NCBI GenBank assembly: GCA_035560005.1
Contig: DATMAN010000047.1
Span: 1 to 59,554, forward strand
Direction of reading: 5' to 3'
Length of the DNA stretch: 59,554 nucleotides
Source: Burkholderiales bacterium
Lineage (GTDB): Bacteria; Pseudomonadota; Gammaproteobacteria; Burkholderiales; Eutrophovitaceae
A program made the position numbers and the translations under genes. Below, one piece after another: positions 27,838 through 37,269 of this stretch. The first letter of the stretch is position 1. Each line of letters opens with the position of its first letter. A model generated the notes under the pieces. That model was not told the DNA's origin, did no database searches, and saw nothing but the letters and a program-made list of their open reading frames with translations.

Positions 27838-28656
27838 TCAAAAACGCTGACAGCGCGGGCAGTAGAAAGTTGCGCGCTGCCCCTGGCGCAGGCTGCGGAT
27901 GCGCGTGCCGCACACACGGCAACGCTGGCCCGCGCGCCCGTAGACGTAGTACTCCTGCTGGAAATATCCGGGCCGCCCGTCGGCCGCGACAAAGTCGCGC
28001 AGCGTGCTGCCGCCGGCGGCGATCGCGGCCTGCAACGTTTTGCGAATCGCTTCCACCAGCCTGGCGCAGCGCGCGGGACCGAGCCGGCGTCCGGGCGTGG
28101 CCGGATGAATGCGGGCGCGGAACAGGGCCTCGGCGGCGTAGATGTTGCCTACGCCGGTGACGATATGCCCGTCCATCAGCAGGCTCTTGATCGCGGCCTT
28201 GCGCCCGGCCAGCCTCGCGTGCAACCACTCGGCGGTAAACGCGGCCTCCAGCGGTTCGGGCGCCAGGTGGGCGAGCAGCGGGTGCGACAGCGGGTCGGAG
28301 CCCGCCCACAGCACGGCGCCAAAGCGGCGCGGATCCGTGAGTCGCAGCAGCTGTCCATTCGCCAGCAAGAAATCGACATGATCGTGCCTGCCGGCCGGCG
28401 TGCCCTGCGGCAGTATGCGCAGGCTGCCGGACATCCCCAGGTGCAGGATCAGCCAGCCGCCGCCGCAGTCGACGAGAAGGTATTTTCCACGCCGCTCGAT
28501 GGCGCGGATCCGCGCGCCGCGCAGCCGGACGGAAAGCTTTCGCTCGACCGGCCAGCGCAACCTGCGTTCGCGCACGGCCAACTCGGTAATCATTGTCCCG
28601 CACAGGCGGGCGACCAAGCCGCGCCGCGTGGTTTCCACTTCGGGCAGTTCCGGCAT
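27838..28656 (-). CDS. mutM: Formamidopyrimidine-DNA glycosylase MutM
   Basis: 272 residues. The catalytic N-terminus is PELPEVETTRRGL (Pro exposed after Met removal, Glu3). The helix-two-turn-helix segment contains DGHIVTGVGNIYAAEALF, and the C-terminal zinc finger is CRVCGTRIRSLRQGQR with CPRC. It removes oxidised purines such as 8-oxoguanine from DNA. Confidence 0.97.
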   Translation of the reverse strand: MPELPEVETTRRGLVARLCGTMITELAVRERRLRWPVERKLSVRLRGARIRAIERRGKYLLVDCGGGWLILHLGMSGSLRILPQGTPAGRHDHVDFLLANGQLLRLTDPRRFGAVLWAGSDPLSHPLLAHLAPEPLEAAFTAEWLHARLAGRKAAIKSLLMDGHIVTGVGNIYAAEALFRARIHPATPGRRLGPARCARLVEAIRKTLQAAIAAGGSTLRDFVAADGRPGYFQQEYYVYGRAGQRCRVCGTRIRSLRQGQRATFYCPRCQRF

Positions 28657-28705
28657 CAGCTCATCGGCTCAGCGCGCAACATGCAGCGACACGCCGCGCG
28701 GCGCA

Positions 28706-29560
28706 TCATGTCTTCTCGGCTACCGCCCAGGGGTCGAGCAGACGTCGGCCCGCCTCCGCGCCGAGCTTGTAGAGCACGTTCTCGTCGGTGCGCAGCAATC
28801 TGACTTCCGGTTCGCGCGCGAGGATCTCGAACACGATCGCCTTGTCCGCGCCCAGCCTGACCGACACGCGTTCGCGCGCGCGCGCGCCGCGATGCGGCTC
28901 TGCGGCCAGGCTGCTGACGATCTTCCACTCGTCGGCCCAGCGGTTCAGATCGTCCTGCGAAAGCGCATCCTGCCTGGGCAGCGCGCCGCTCAGCGACCAT
29001 TTGCCCTGCCCGTCCTTGATCGCCTTCCAGCGCCCGAAATCGAAACCCGACGGCGCCTCCCCCGGGCCCAGCAGGCGATGGCTGATGAGCTTGCTGGCAT
29101 CGGTGGGAATTCCATAGCCGAGATACGGCGGCACCAGGTAGACGGCGTCACCCAAGGCCATGTACTGCTCGTTGGTGACTTCGTTGACCGCACCGAACGC
29201 GAAACTCTGATCGTTCAGCGTCACTACCACGCGCGGTGGATCCAGCTCGAAGCGCGCGAGATCCGTGCGCGGCAGTTTCTGCTTGCTGGTGGCGGCGGCG
29301 ACGTCCAGCAGGCGGTCGACCTGGAAAACGTCCGCGCGGGTCTTGAACGGGGCGCGCAGATACCATTCCCCGCCGCGCTTGTCCAGCTCGATGGTCGGGG
29401 AACCGCGGCGCTCGACGCGGATGCGATCGACCTGTTCGCGTTTGAGCGTCGTGATGGCGCTGTCCGGCGCCGTCTCCGACTCGGGGCGCAGATAGACGTA
29501 GAGCCCCAACGCGACCAGCGCCGCGAGCAGGATCAGGTTGACGATCAGCCGCGATTTCAC
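28706..29560 (-). CDS. DUF4340 membrane-anchored protein
   Basis: 284 residues from GTG 29560. A single N-terminal helix (LIVNLILLAALVALGLYVYL) is followed by a soluble region with repeated beta-rich DUF4340 units (REQVDRIRVERRGSPTIELDKRGGEWYL). DUF4340 proteins are usually encoded with GldG-type ABC components, as here (four-base overlap). Role unknown, presumably part of the same envelope complex. Confidence 0.85.
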   Translation of the reverse strand: MKSRLIVNLILLAALVALGLYVYLRPESETAPDSAITTLKREQVDRIRVERRGSPTIELDKRGGEWYLRAPFKTRADVFQVDRLLDVAAATSKQKLPRTDLARFELDPPRVVVTLNDQSFAFGAVNEVTNEQYMALGDAVYLVPPYLGYGIPTDASKLISHRLLGPGEAPSGFDFGRWKAIKDGQGKWSLSGALPRQDALSQDDLNRWADEWKIVSSLAAEPHRGARARERVSVRLGADKAIVFEILAREPEVRLLRTDENVLYKLGAEAGRRLLDPWAVAEKT

Positions 29561-30903
29561 GCGCGCCGCCGGCGCCACCAGATCAGGCTGCCGGCCATGA
29601 GAAAGCCGAGCGGCAGGATGACCAGGAAGCCGTAACTGATGGCCACTGTGGCCAGCCACGGCAGTTGCAGGTTCAGATCGGCGCGCACGCGCGGCTGGAT
29701 CGTGATCAACGTGTCGTCGCCGGCGAGCCAGTTGATCATGTTGACGCCCAGGTCGAGGTTGCCCACGTTGCCGAGGTACTGGTTGGAGAGGAAGCGGCCG
29801 CTGCCGGCCACGACCACACGCTGCTTTCGCTCTCCCACTTCGCGCTCCAGCGCACCCGCCACCACAATCGGCCCGCGCAGGTCGCGGTTCGCATCGAAGC
29901 GGGCGTTGGTCAGGCCGCCGGTCTCCAGCCAGCCGCGCGCGGCAGCTTCCACCAGCGGCGTGAAGCGGAACTTGCTCTGCGCGTGGGCGGCGACGCGCCG
30001 CGCGTAAGGAAACAGCGTGATCATCGGCGAGCGCTCGGTGATCGGGTGCCCGCCCGCCGGCGAGCCCAGCGCAAACGCGGCGGGCATGCCCATCGCGCCG
30101 GCCTGGGGGTCGAGCACTACCCCGTCGAGCAGTTCCAGCCCGAGATATTCGGCGAGCGCGCCCATCCCGCGCAGCGAGTCCGGATCCATCAGCCAGAGCA
30201 GGTTGCCGCCGCGTTCGAGATGCCGCTTGATGCGGTTTACTTCGCCGGGGAGCAGATCGGCGCGCGGGCCCGCGATTAGCAGCACCGACACGTTGTCCGG
30301 GACATCCTGCGCCACGGCCAGGTTGAGGGCCCCGATCTTGAATCCCTTGGCGATGAGCTGATTGCCGAAGTCGCCCAGGTCGAGGTTGCCGCGGCCGTCG
30401 AGCTTGCCCTCGCCGTGGCCGTCGAGGTACATGACCATGCGCTCGCTGGAGCGCATCAGCCGCACGAGCAGGTTGGTGAGGTCCTGCTCACTCAGATTGG
30501 TCAGATTCTCCCTGCGCCCGCCGTACTCGACCACCAGCTCTCCGTTCAGCCGTACGCCCGCCTCCTGCGCGCGCTTGGGTTCCTCGCGCGGATCGACGAA
30601 AGACAGAGAGAAATCATGCTTGACCCGCTGGTAGGGCGCGATGAAATCCTGGATGGTCTTGCGCAGATCGCCCTCGGTGTCCTGGCGGGTGGCAAACGCC
30701 GTGACGCTCACCGCTCCGCGCATCTGGCGCAGCACGTCCGCCGAGGCTTCGCTCAGGGTGTTGCGCTTGCCCTGGGTCAGGTCCCACTGCGTCTTGATGT
30801 CCTTGGTGAGGTAGAGCACGACGCCGACGATGCCCACCAGCAGGACCACGAACAGGCTGTTCTGCACCAGCAGGGCGAGGCGCAGTTTGCGGCTCATCTT
30901 CAT
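29557..30903 (-). CDS. GldG-type ABC system auxiliary protein
   Basis: 448 residues with a transmembrane helix near the start (FVVLLVGIVGVVLYL), a large periplasmic domain of the ABC_transp_aux/GldG family (KTQWDLTQGKRNTLSEASADVLRQM) and a final helix (VAISYGFLVILPLGFLMAGSLIWW). Related proteins belong to the gliding-motility ABC complex in Bacteroidetes, but in proteobacteria the function is not established. It overlaps the permease gene by four bases. Confidence 0.87.
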   Translation of the reverse strand: MKMSRKLRLALLVQNSLFVVLLVGIVGVVLYLTKDIKTQWDLTQGKRNTLSEASADVLRQMRGAVSVTAFATRQDTEGDLRKTIQDFIAPYQRVKHDFSLSFVDPREEPKRAQEAGVRLNGELVVEYGGRRENLTNLSEQDLTNLLVRLMRSSERMVMYLDGHGEGKLDGRGNLDLGDFGNQLIAKGFKIGALNLAVAQDVPDNVSVLLIAGPRADLLPGEVNRIKRHLERGGNLLWLMDPDSLRGMGALAEYLGLELLDGVVLDPQAGAMGMPAAFALGSPAGGHPITERSPMITLFPYARRVAAHAQSKFRFTPLVEAAARGWLETGGLTNARFDANRDLRGPIVVAGALEREVGERKQRVVVAGSGRFLSNQYLGNVGNLDLGVNMINWLAGDDTLITIQPRVRADLNLQLPWLATVAISYGFLVILPLGFLMAGSLIWWRRRRA

Positions 30904-31643
30904 GCCTGCATCCGGTCGGCGTCGAGGCGGCGGATCGACAATGCGAGAAACATCGCGATCAGCAGCGCGAAGTAGATCAGGTCGGTCAGCGCGACGGTCC
31001 CGTTGGTGAAACGCTCGAAGTGGCGCAGCAACGACACCAGATGCAGCGGGCTGTCCGGATCCGAGGCGGCGATGTTGATGATCCACAGCCCGAGGAACAC
31101 CGCCAGAGACAGCACGGCGGCAACCACCGGATGGCCGGTCAGGCAGGACACGAACAGCCCGATGGCAGCGAAGGTCGCGCTGAGCAGCAGCAGTCCCACC
31201 GCGTTGGCCGCGACCATCCCCAGATCCAGCTTACCGCCCGCCAGCAGCGACAGGCTCATCGCCAGGATGAGCAACAGCACCAGGAAGAGAAAACCCAGGG
31301 TAGCGAAAAACTTGCCGAGCACGATCTCGGTCATCGACAGCGGCGCCGACATCAGCAGGGTCATGGTCTGGTTGCGCCGCTCCTCGGCGATCAGCCGCAT
31401 GGTCAGCAGCGGCACCGACATCAGCAGGACGAAGGAGGCCACCCCGAATACCGGTGCGACCACAATGTCGGTGAGGCCCGGCGGGTTGGGCAGGCGCGAC
31501 AGCTGCGCCTGGATGTTCATGAAGTAGTCAAGGCGGGCGAGAAAGATCCAGGCCAGAACGAGCTGCAGGAAGGCGAGCACCACCCAGGCGAGCGGCGAGG
31601 CGAACATGGATCGCAGCTCCTTGGCCGCGATGGTGAGAATCAT
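30900..31643 (-). CDS. ABC-2 type permease (GldF-like)
   Basis: 247 residues with six predicted helices and the opening MILTIAAKELRSMFASPLAWVV, typical of ABC-2 permeases of the GldF/NosY kind. The motif LLTMRLIAEERRNQTMTLLMSAP is also family-like. It is the membrane part of the ATPase encoded just upstream; their genes overlap by four bases. Confidence 0.9.
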   Translation of the reverse strand: MILTIAAKELRSMFASPLAWVVLAFLQLVLAWIFLARLDYFMNIQAQLSRLPNPPGLTDIVVAPVFGVASFVLLMSVPLLTMRLIAEERRNQTMTLLMSAPLSMTEIVLGKFFATLGFLFLVLLLILAMSLSLLAGGKLDLGMVAANAVGLLLLSATFAAIGLFVSCLTGHPVVAAVLSLAVFLGLWIINIAASDPDSPLHLVSLLRHFERFTNGTVALTDLIYFALLIAMFLALSIRRLDADRMQA

Positions 31644-32626
31644 GCGTGGGCTCCGTTCAGGGCGTCTTCGCTCATCTCCTCCCGGGTGAGCTGGACGAAC
31701 ACTTCCTCCAGTGTGGTCTGCGCGGGCAGCAACTGGTACAGACCCCAGTCGCGCTCGACCGCCGCGCGCACGATCGCCTCGGTCGGGTCGGCGCTGTCGG
31801 CGGGGACCACGCGAAACAGATGGGCATTGACCTGCTCGACTTGCGCGCGGCCGGCCGCGGCGGCAAGTTCATGGACTGCGGGCGGTCTGCGCAAACCCAC
31901 CTGCAGCACGTTGCCGCCCCGGAACTGGCGCAACGCGCCGATAGTGTCCGAGAACACCACCTCGCCCCGGTGCAGGATCTGTACGCGGTCGCAGATCGCT
32001 TCCACTTCCGGGAGAATGTGGGTCGACAGGATCACGCTGTGCTCGTTGCCCAGTTCGCGGATCAGGGCGCGGATTTCGCGGATCTGGTTGGGGTCGAGCC
32101 CTACGGTGGGCTCGTCCAGGATGATGACGTCCGGGTCATGGATGATCGCCTGCGCGATCCCTACCCGCTGCTGATAGCCTTTGGACAGCGAGCCGATCAG
32201 GCGTCGGCCCATGTCGACGAGGCCACAACGACGCTTGGCGCGCTCCACCGCGCCCGCCAGGGCCGAGCGCTTCACCTTGTGCAACCGGCCCGCCAGGCGC
32301 AAATACTCGTCCACGCGCAACTCGCGGTACAGCGGGGGAACCTCGGGCAGATAGCCGACGCGGGTCTTTGCCGCCGTCGGCCGGTCGATGAGGTCGATGC
32401 CACAGATGCTCACCGAGCCGCTCGAGGGCGCCAGGTTGCCGGTGATCATCTGCATCGTGGTGGTCTTGCCGGCCCCGTTGGGTCCCAGCAGGCCCAGCAC
32501 TTCTCCGCGCCGCAGCTGCAGCGTGATGTCGCTGACCGCGCGGTTGGCGCCGTAATAGCGCGACAGGCCGGCCGCGGACAAGGTGACCTCGGAGCCGGCC
32601 GACGTGGTCATGCTCGCCTCGTTCAT
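31640..32626 (-). CDS. ABC transporter ATP-binding protein (GldA-like)
   Basis: 328 residues. Walker A is GPNGAGKTTTMQMI, the signature is SKGYQQRVGIAQAI and Walker B is VIILDEPTVGLDPNQI. The C-terminal 90 residues form the extra domain usual in ABC-2 exporters. The start could be ATG 32626 or ATG 32611; the second has GAGG at good spacing. First gene of the four-gene ABC/GldG/DUF4340 operon. Confidence 0.92.
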   Translation of the reverse strand: MNEASMTTSAGSEVTLSAAGLSRYYGANRAVSDITLQLRRGEVLGLLGPNGAGKTTTMQMITGNLAPSSGSVSICGIDLIDRPTAAKTRVGYLPEVPPLYRELRVDEYLRLAGRLHKVKRSALAGAVERAKRRCGLVDMGRRLIGSLSKGYQQRVGIAQAIIHDPDVIILDEPTVGLDPNQIREIRALIRELGNEHSVILSTHILPEVEAICDRVQILHRGEVVFSDTIGALRQFRGGNVLQVGLRRPPAVHELAAAAGRAQVEQVNAHLFRVVPADSADPTEAIVRAAVERDWGLYQLLPAQTTLEEVFVQLTREEMSEDALNGAHA

Positions 32627-32735
32627 CGAATGGAAAGCTCGACTCGTTGTTCGATGACCCCTCGGTCGAAGACTGCGCCGCCGCGCCGCCCCCACGCGGT
32701 GAGTCGCGTGGGACGGCCGGCGAAGACGGGGTCAC

Positions 32736-32764
32736 TTGTGATGGGCGCCAAATATACCTAAACT
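32736..32764 (+). promoter_or_regulatory. Sigma-70 promoter for the TPR gene
   Basis: TTGTGA (32736-32741) and TAAACT (32759-32764) with 17 bases between. The start codon lies about 70 bases downstream. Confidence 0.65.
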
Positions 32765-32835
32765 GCGCTGGTGATTGAAGAACTCCCGCGCGTCGCGACG
32801 AGGCCGTCGCCTGCAGCGCGGCGGGCATCCTTCTG

Positions 32836-34608
32836 ATGCGCCTTCCTCTCCTTTCCCTCGCCTTGCTCGCGTGCTCCGCGGCCGCAGGTTCGGGCTGCGC
32901 CCAGACTTCGCACGGGCGCGGCGCCCAGGCCTATTCCGGAGCGCAATGGACGGCGCAGGCGGAGGAGGGCAGCCTCGAAGAACGCGCGCGGCGTGTCTTC
33001 GCCGACAGCGCGCTGCCGGCCCGCAATTTGGACGAGGAGGTGCTCTACAAGTTTCTGCTGGCCGAGATCGCTGCGCAACGCGGCAACATGCAGGTGGCGG
33101 CCCAAGCCTACCTGGACCTGGCCAAGACCACGCGCGATCCGCGCGTGGCGCGGCGTGCCACCGAGGTGGCGCTGTCGGGCAAGCTCAACGACGTGGCCTT
33201 GCAGGCGGCCCGCATCTGGCTCAACGTCGAGAAAAACTCCGCTGCGGCGCGCCAGACCATCGCCACGTTGCTAATCAACGCGCGCGACCTGCAGGCCGCC
33301 AAACCCTTGCTGGCCGAAGTGCTGGCGTCCGAGAAGAAGAACGTAGGCGCGAGCTTGATGCAGCTGCAAGGCGTGCTGGGCCGCCACCCGGACAAGGCAG
33401 CGGTCTACGAGCTGGTGCGCGAGCTGGTGCAGCCTTATGCCCGGCAGCCCGAGGCCCAGTTGGTCTTGGCGCAAGCCGCTCAGGCGGCCAACCGCAACGA
33501 GGCTGCGCTCGCCGCCAGCCGCGAGGCGCTGCGTCTGCGGCCGGACTGGGAACAGGCAGCCCTGCTGCACGCGCAGATTCTGGCGCGCGAATCGCGCGGC
33601 CAGTCGCTCGATTTCCTGAAGGAATTCCTCGTGCTGAACGCCCAGGCGCAGGAGGTACGGCTCAACTACGCCCGCGGACTGATCGCCGAGAAGCGCTATC
33701 CGGAAGCACGCGCGCAGTTCCAGACGTTGCTCGCTGCGCATGCCGACAACGCCGATCTCGCCTTCACCGTCGCCTTGCTGTCGATGCAGATGAGCGACTA
33801 CGAGGCGGCGGACCTGCAGTTGCGCAGAGTGCTGGAGCTGGGTTACAAGGACCCGGACACGGTGCGCTTCCAGCTTGGCCAGGTCAACGAGGAACTCAAG
33901 CGCAAGGAGGAGGCTGGACGCTGGTACCGCACGGTGGAGGGTGGCGATCAATACGCCGCCGCGCACGCCCGCTACGCGCTGCTGCTCGCGCGTGACCAGA
34001 AGGTCGCGGAGGCGCGCGAGTATCTGCGCGCTCTGAAGCCGCAGAACGAGACCCAGCGCATCCAGATCGTGCAGGCCGAAGCGCACGTCCTGCGCGAGGT
34101 CAGGCAGTACCAGGCCTCCTACGACGTGCTCAGGCAGGCGCTGGAACAGCAGCCGGATCACCTCGACCTGCTCTACGACATCGCGCTGGCCGCCGAAAAG
34201 CTGGACCGGCTGGACGTGGTCGAGAGCAGCCTGCGCCGGCTGATCGCGCTCAAGCCCGATCATGCCCAAGCCTGGAATGCGCTCGGCTATACCCTGGCCG
34301 ATCGCACCGATCGCCTCACCGAAGCGCGCGAATACATCGAGAAGGCGCTGCAACTTGCGCCCGACGATCCCTTCATACTGGACAGCCTGGGCTGGGTGCA
34401 CTACCGTCTGGGCAACCATCAGCAGGGGATCGAGTATCTGCGCCGCGCATTCGAGCAGCGTCGCGATCCCGAGATCGCCGCCCATTTGGGAGAGGTGCTG
34501 TGGGTGCAGGGGCGGCGCGAGGAGGCGGAAAGGATCTGGCGGGAGGCGCTCTCCGAGCATCCGGACAGCGAAGAACTGCACAAGGTCATGCGTCGCTTCA
34601 AACAGTAG
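32836..34608 (+). CDS. TPR-repeat periplasmic or lipoprotein
   Basis: 590 residues with a signal sequence and a possible lipobox (AAAGSGC, Cys21). The rest is tetratricopeptide repeats; the clearest are near the C-terminus (AWNALGYTLADRTDRLTEAREYIEKALQLAPDD in part, then DSLGWVHYRLGNHQQGIEYLRRAFEQ). A TPR lipoprotein before lolB is common in betaproteobacteria. It likely acts as a scaffold in envelope assembly; no specific partner is visible. lolB follows after 11 bases. Confidence 0.88.
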   Translation: MRLPLLSLALLACSAAAGSGCAQTSHGRGAQAYSGAQWTAQAEEGSLEERARRVFADSALPARNLDEEVLYKFLLAEIAAQRGNMQVAAQAYLDLAKTTRDPRVARRATEVALSGKLNDVALQAARIWLNVEKNSAAARQTIATLLINARDLQAAKPLLAEVLASEKKNVGASLMQLQGVLGRHPDKAAVYELVRELVQPYARQPEAQLVLAQAAQAANRNEAALAASREALRLRPDWEQAALLHAQILARESRGQSLDFLKEFLVLNAQAQEVRLNYARGLIAEKRYPEARAQFQTLLAAHADNADLAFTVALLSMQMSDYEAADLQLRRVLELGYKDPDTVRFQLGQVNEELKRKEEAGRWYRTVEGGDQYAAAHARYALLLARDQKVAEAREYLRALKPQNETQRIQIVQAEAHVLREVRQYQASYDVLRQALEQQPDHLDLLYDIALAAEKLDRLDVVESSLRRLIALKPDHAQAWNALGYTLADRTDRLTEAREYIEKALQLAPDDPFILDSLGWVHYRLGNHQQGIEYLRRAFEQRRDPEIAAHLGEVLWVQGRREEAERIWREALSEHPDSEELHKVMRRFKQ

Positions 34609-34619
34609 GCGCAAGCGCG

Positions 34620-35189
34620 ATGCGACGCTGCTGCGCGCTCGGCTTGATTGCTCTGCTCGCCGGTTGCGCCATGGCGCCTCGCGTGCCGCTGCCGGCAGAC
34701 ACTGCCGCCATCCGGGATTTCGAGCTGAGCGGGCGGGTGGCGGTGCGCATGGAAGGCCGCGGCTACGCCGCGCGGCTGCGCTGGCAGCACCGCGACAGCC
34801 GCGATGCGCTGTGGCTCTATTCTCCGGTCGGTTCGGTGCTGGCGACGCTTACTGTCGCCGCGAACGGCGCCGTGCTCACGACCGCCGACCAAGCGACTTT
34901 TCGCTCCAGCGATGTCCAGGAGCTGACCCGCGAGGTGTTGGGCTGGGATCTGCCGCTTGAAGGGCTGCAACACTGGGTTGTCGCGCGTCCCGATCCGCAT
35001 GTCCCCATCGAGGACGCGCGGCGCGACCCGCGCGATCGCCTGCAGAGCCTGCGGCAGCGCGAATGGACCATTTCCTATCTGGCCTACGCCGCCGACAGCG
35101 GCCTGCCCTCTTCGATGGCGCTGCGGTACGGCCAACTGCAGCTCAAGCTGGTGATCGACCGCTGGCACCACGCCGCTCCCGCGCCATGA
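34620..35189 (+). CDS. lolB: Outer-membrane lipoprotein receptor LolB
   Basis: 189 residues with a lipoprotein signal ending LLAGC. The mature part has FELSGRVAVRMEGRGYAARLRWQH and DALWLYSPVGSVLATL, typical of the LolB half-barrel that takes lipoproteins from LolA and inserts them in the outer membrane. ATG 34620 is chosen because the signal peptide starts there. It overlaps ispE by four bases (ATGA), an arrangement widely conserved. Confidence 0.93.
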   Translation: MRRCCALGLIALLAGCAMAPRVPLPADTAAIRDFELSGRVAVRMEGRGYAARLRWQHRDSRDALWLYSPVGSVLATLTVAANGAVLTTADQATFRSSDVQELTREVLGWDLPLEGLQHWVVARPDPHVPIEDARRDPRDRLQSLRQREWTISYLAYAADSGLPSSMALRYGQLQLKLVIDRWHHAAPAP

Positions 35190-36031
35190 GCGCGAAATGG
35201 TGGCGCTTTCCGGCGCCGGCCAAGCTGAACCTCTTCCTGCACGTGCTCGGGCGCCGCGCCGACGGCTACCACCGCTTGCAGACGGCGTTCCGCTTCATCG
35301 ACTTGTGCGACGAGATCCATGTTCGGGTGCGCACCGACGGGGTGGTGCGCCGTATCACCGAGCTTGCCGGCGTGCCGGAGGATGCCGATCTCGCGGTGCG
35401 CGCCGCGCGACTGCTGCAGGCTTGCAGCGGCTGCCGGCTCGGCGTGGACCTGCGCGTGGACAAGCGCATACCGCTTGGCGCAGGCATGGGCGGAGGAAGC
35501 TCGGACGCCGCCACCGTGCTGCTCGCCCTCAACCGGCTCTGGCGCCTGGGATTGACGCGCGCCCAGTTGCAGCGGCTCGGCCTTCAACTGGGCGCCGACG
35601 TGCCGGTGTTCGTGTTCGGTCGCAATGCCTTCGCGGAAGGCGTTGGCGAGCGCCTCACGGCGCTCGATCTGAAGCCCGCGTGGTATCTGGTCCTGCAGCC
35701 GCAAGTCGCGGTTTCCACGGCGGAAATCTTCTCGGACCCGGAATTGACACGCAACAGTCGAGCCATCACAATAGCGGCCTTTTTGGAGGGCCAGGGTCGC
35801 AACGATCTCGAGCCGGTCGCGTGCCGGCGCCATCCCGAGATCGCCCGCCATCTGGTCTGGCTCCGGCAGTACGCAAACGCAGCGATGACCGGCTCCGGCG
35901 CATGTGTCTTCAGCGCGTTCGAAACCGAATCCGAAGCGCGGCGAGTCCTGGGTGAATTGCCCGGCGGCATGCGGGGCATGGTCGCGCGAGGGCTAGAGCG
36001 TCACCCGCTGTATCGTGAGGACGCTGAATAG
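35186..36031 (+). CDS. ispE: 4-diphosphocytidyl-2-C-methyl-D-erythritol kinase IspE
   Basis: 281 residues, GHMP kinase fold. Seen motifs are FPAPAKLNLFLHVLGRRADGYH at the start, the ATP loop PLGAGMGGGSSDAATVL, and the C-terminal MTGSGACVF. It phosphorylates the MEP-pathway intermediate on the way to isoprenoids. A tRNA gene follows directly. Confidence 0.96.
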   Translation: MSAKWWRFPAPAKLNLFLHVLGRRADGYHRLQTAFRFIDLCDEIHVRVRTDGVVRRITELAGVPEDADLAVRAARLLQACSGCRLGVDLRVDKRIPLGAGMGGGSSDAATVLLALNRLWRLGLTRAQLQRLGLQLGADVPVFVFGRNAFAEGVGERLTALDLKPAWYLVLQPQVAVSTAEIFSDPELTRNSRAITIAAFLEGQGRNDLEPVACRRHPEIARHLVWLRQYANAAMTGSGACVFSAFETESEARRVLGELPGGMRGMVARGLERHPLYREDAE

Positions 36032-36036
36032 GATTC

Positions 36037-36113
36037 TGGGGAGTCGCCAAGCTGGTTAAGGCAGCGGATTTTGATTCCGCCATTCGAGGGTTCGAATCCT
36101 TCCTCCCCAGCCA
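36037..36113 (+). tRNA. tRNA-Gln (TTG)
   Basis: A 77-base cloverleaf with encoded CCA. The anticodon arm is GCGGA/TCCGC around loop TTTTGAT, giving TTG (36071-36073). The T arm GAGGG-TTCGAAT-CCTTC is standard. It lies six bases after ispE and ahead of prs, a betaproteobacterial arrangement. Confidence 0.97.
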
Positions 36114-36166
36114 GATTTGACAGTTCCGGCGCCGGCACTTGTGCGGCGTCATAACCGAAGGAGACC

Positions 36167-36200
36167 GCAACACGCCGCAGCGCGGCGTGTTGCTTTTTTT
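36167..36200 (+). terminator. Rho-independent terminator after tRNA-Gln
   Basis: Twelve-base-pair perfect stem (GCAACACGCCGC and complement) with loop AGC, followed by seven T. It separates ispE/tRNA-Gln from prs, whose start is 33 bases further. Confidence 0.9.
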
Positions 36201-36232
36201 GGCGACGCCCGTCTAGCAGCGAAGGTTCGGCG

Positions 36233-37183
36233 ATGGCTTACGACAGCTTGATGGTGTTCACCGGCACGGCGAATCCGAAGCTTGCCGAGGACGTCGTCAG
36301 ACATCTGAACATCCCGCTCGGGCGCGCCACCGTCGGTCGCTTCAGCGACGGCGAGGTGATGGTCGAGTTGCTGGAGAACGTGCGCGGAAAGGACACGTTC
36401 GTGCTGCAGTCGACCTGCACGCCCACCAACGACAGCCTGATGGAGGTGCTGCTGATCGTGGATGCGCTCAAGCGCTCTTCGGCCGGGCGCATCACCGCGG
36501 CGATTCCCTATTTCGGCTATGCCCGGCAGGATCGCAGGCCGCGCTCGGCGCGCGTGGCGATCAGCGCCAAGGTCGTGGCGAACATGTTGCAGGCGGTGGG
36601 CGTCGACCGGCTGCTGACCATGGACCTGCACTCCGACCAGATCCAGGGATTCTTCGACATCCCGGTGGACAACATCTACTCGGCGCCGATCCTGCTGGGC
36701 GATCTGTGGAAGAAGGACTACGAGGACGTGGTGGTGGTGTCACCCGACGTCGGGGGCGTGGTCAGGGCCCGCGCGCTGGCCAAGCGCTTGGAGTCGGACC
36801 TGGCGATCATCGACAAGCGCCGCCCGAAGCCCAACGTGGCCACGGTGATGAACATCATCGGCGAGGTGGCCGGTCGCACCTGCGTGATCATGGACGACAT
36901 GGTCGATACCGCCAACACGCTGTGCGAGGCCGCGCAGGCGCTGAAGGAAGAGGGCGCGAAGATGGTGCTCGCCTACTGCACGCACCCCGTGCTGTCGGGC
37001 AAGGCGGTGGAACGGATCGAGAATTCCGTGCTCGACGAAGTGGTCGTCACGGACACGATTCCGCTGCGCGAGGAGGCGAGACGCTCCAGGCGCATCCGGC
37101 AACTGTCGATCGCCGAACTGCTGGCCGAGACCATGCGGCGCATCAGCAACGAGGACTCGGTGAGCTCACTGTTCATGGACTGA
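36233..37183 (+). CDS. prs: Ribose-phosphate pyrophosphokinase (PRPP synthase)
   Basis: 316 residues, normal length. Motifs seen: the flexible loop [19 protein letters not shown], the metal/phosphate site [19 protein letters not shown], and the PRPP-binding loop [12 protein letters not shown]. It makes PRPP for nucleotide, His and Trp synthesis. A terminator-like hairpin separates it from rplY. Confidence 0.98.
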   Translation: MAYDSLMVFTGTANPKLAEDVVRHLNIPLGRATVGRFSDGEVMVELLENVRGKDTFVLQSTCTPTNDSLMEVLLIVDALKRSSAGRITAAIPYFGYARQDRRPRSARVAISAKVVANMLQAVGVDRLLTMDLHSDQIQGFFDIPVDNIYSAPILLGDLWKKDYEDVVVVSPDVGGVVRARALAKRLESDLAIIDKRRPKPNVATVMNIIGEVAGRTCVIMDDMVDTANTLCEAAQALKEEGAKMVLAYCTHPVLSGKAVERIENSVLDEVVVTDTIPLREEARRSRRIRQLSIAELLAETMRRISNEDSVSSLFMD

Positions 37184-37192
37184 TTCTGCGAC

Positions 37193-37217
37193 GGCACGCC
37201 TGCCGGCGTGCCTTTTT
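37193..37217 (+). terminator. Terminator between prs and rplY
   Basis: Eight-base-pair stem (GGCACGCC and complement) with loop TGCC followed by five T, ten bases after the prs stop. Confidence 0.75.
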
Positions 37218-37269
37218 CGAAGACCGGTGGCTGGTCGCGGCCGCCGCTCGGACTTGACTGGAGAGAGCA

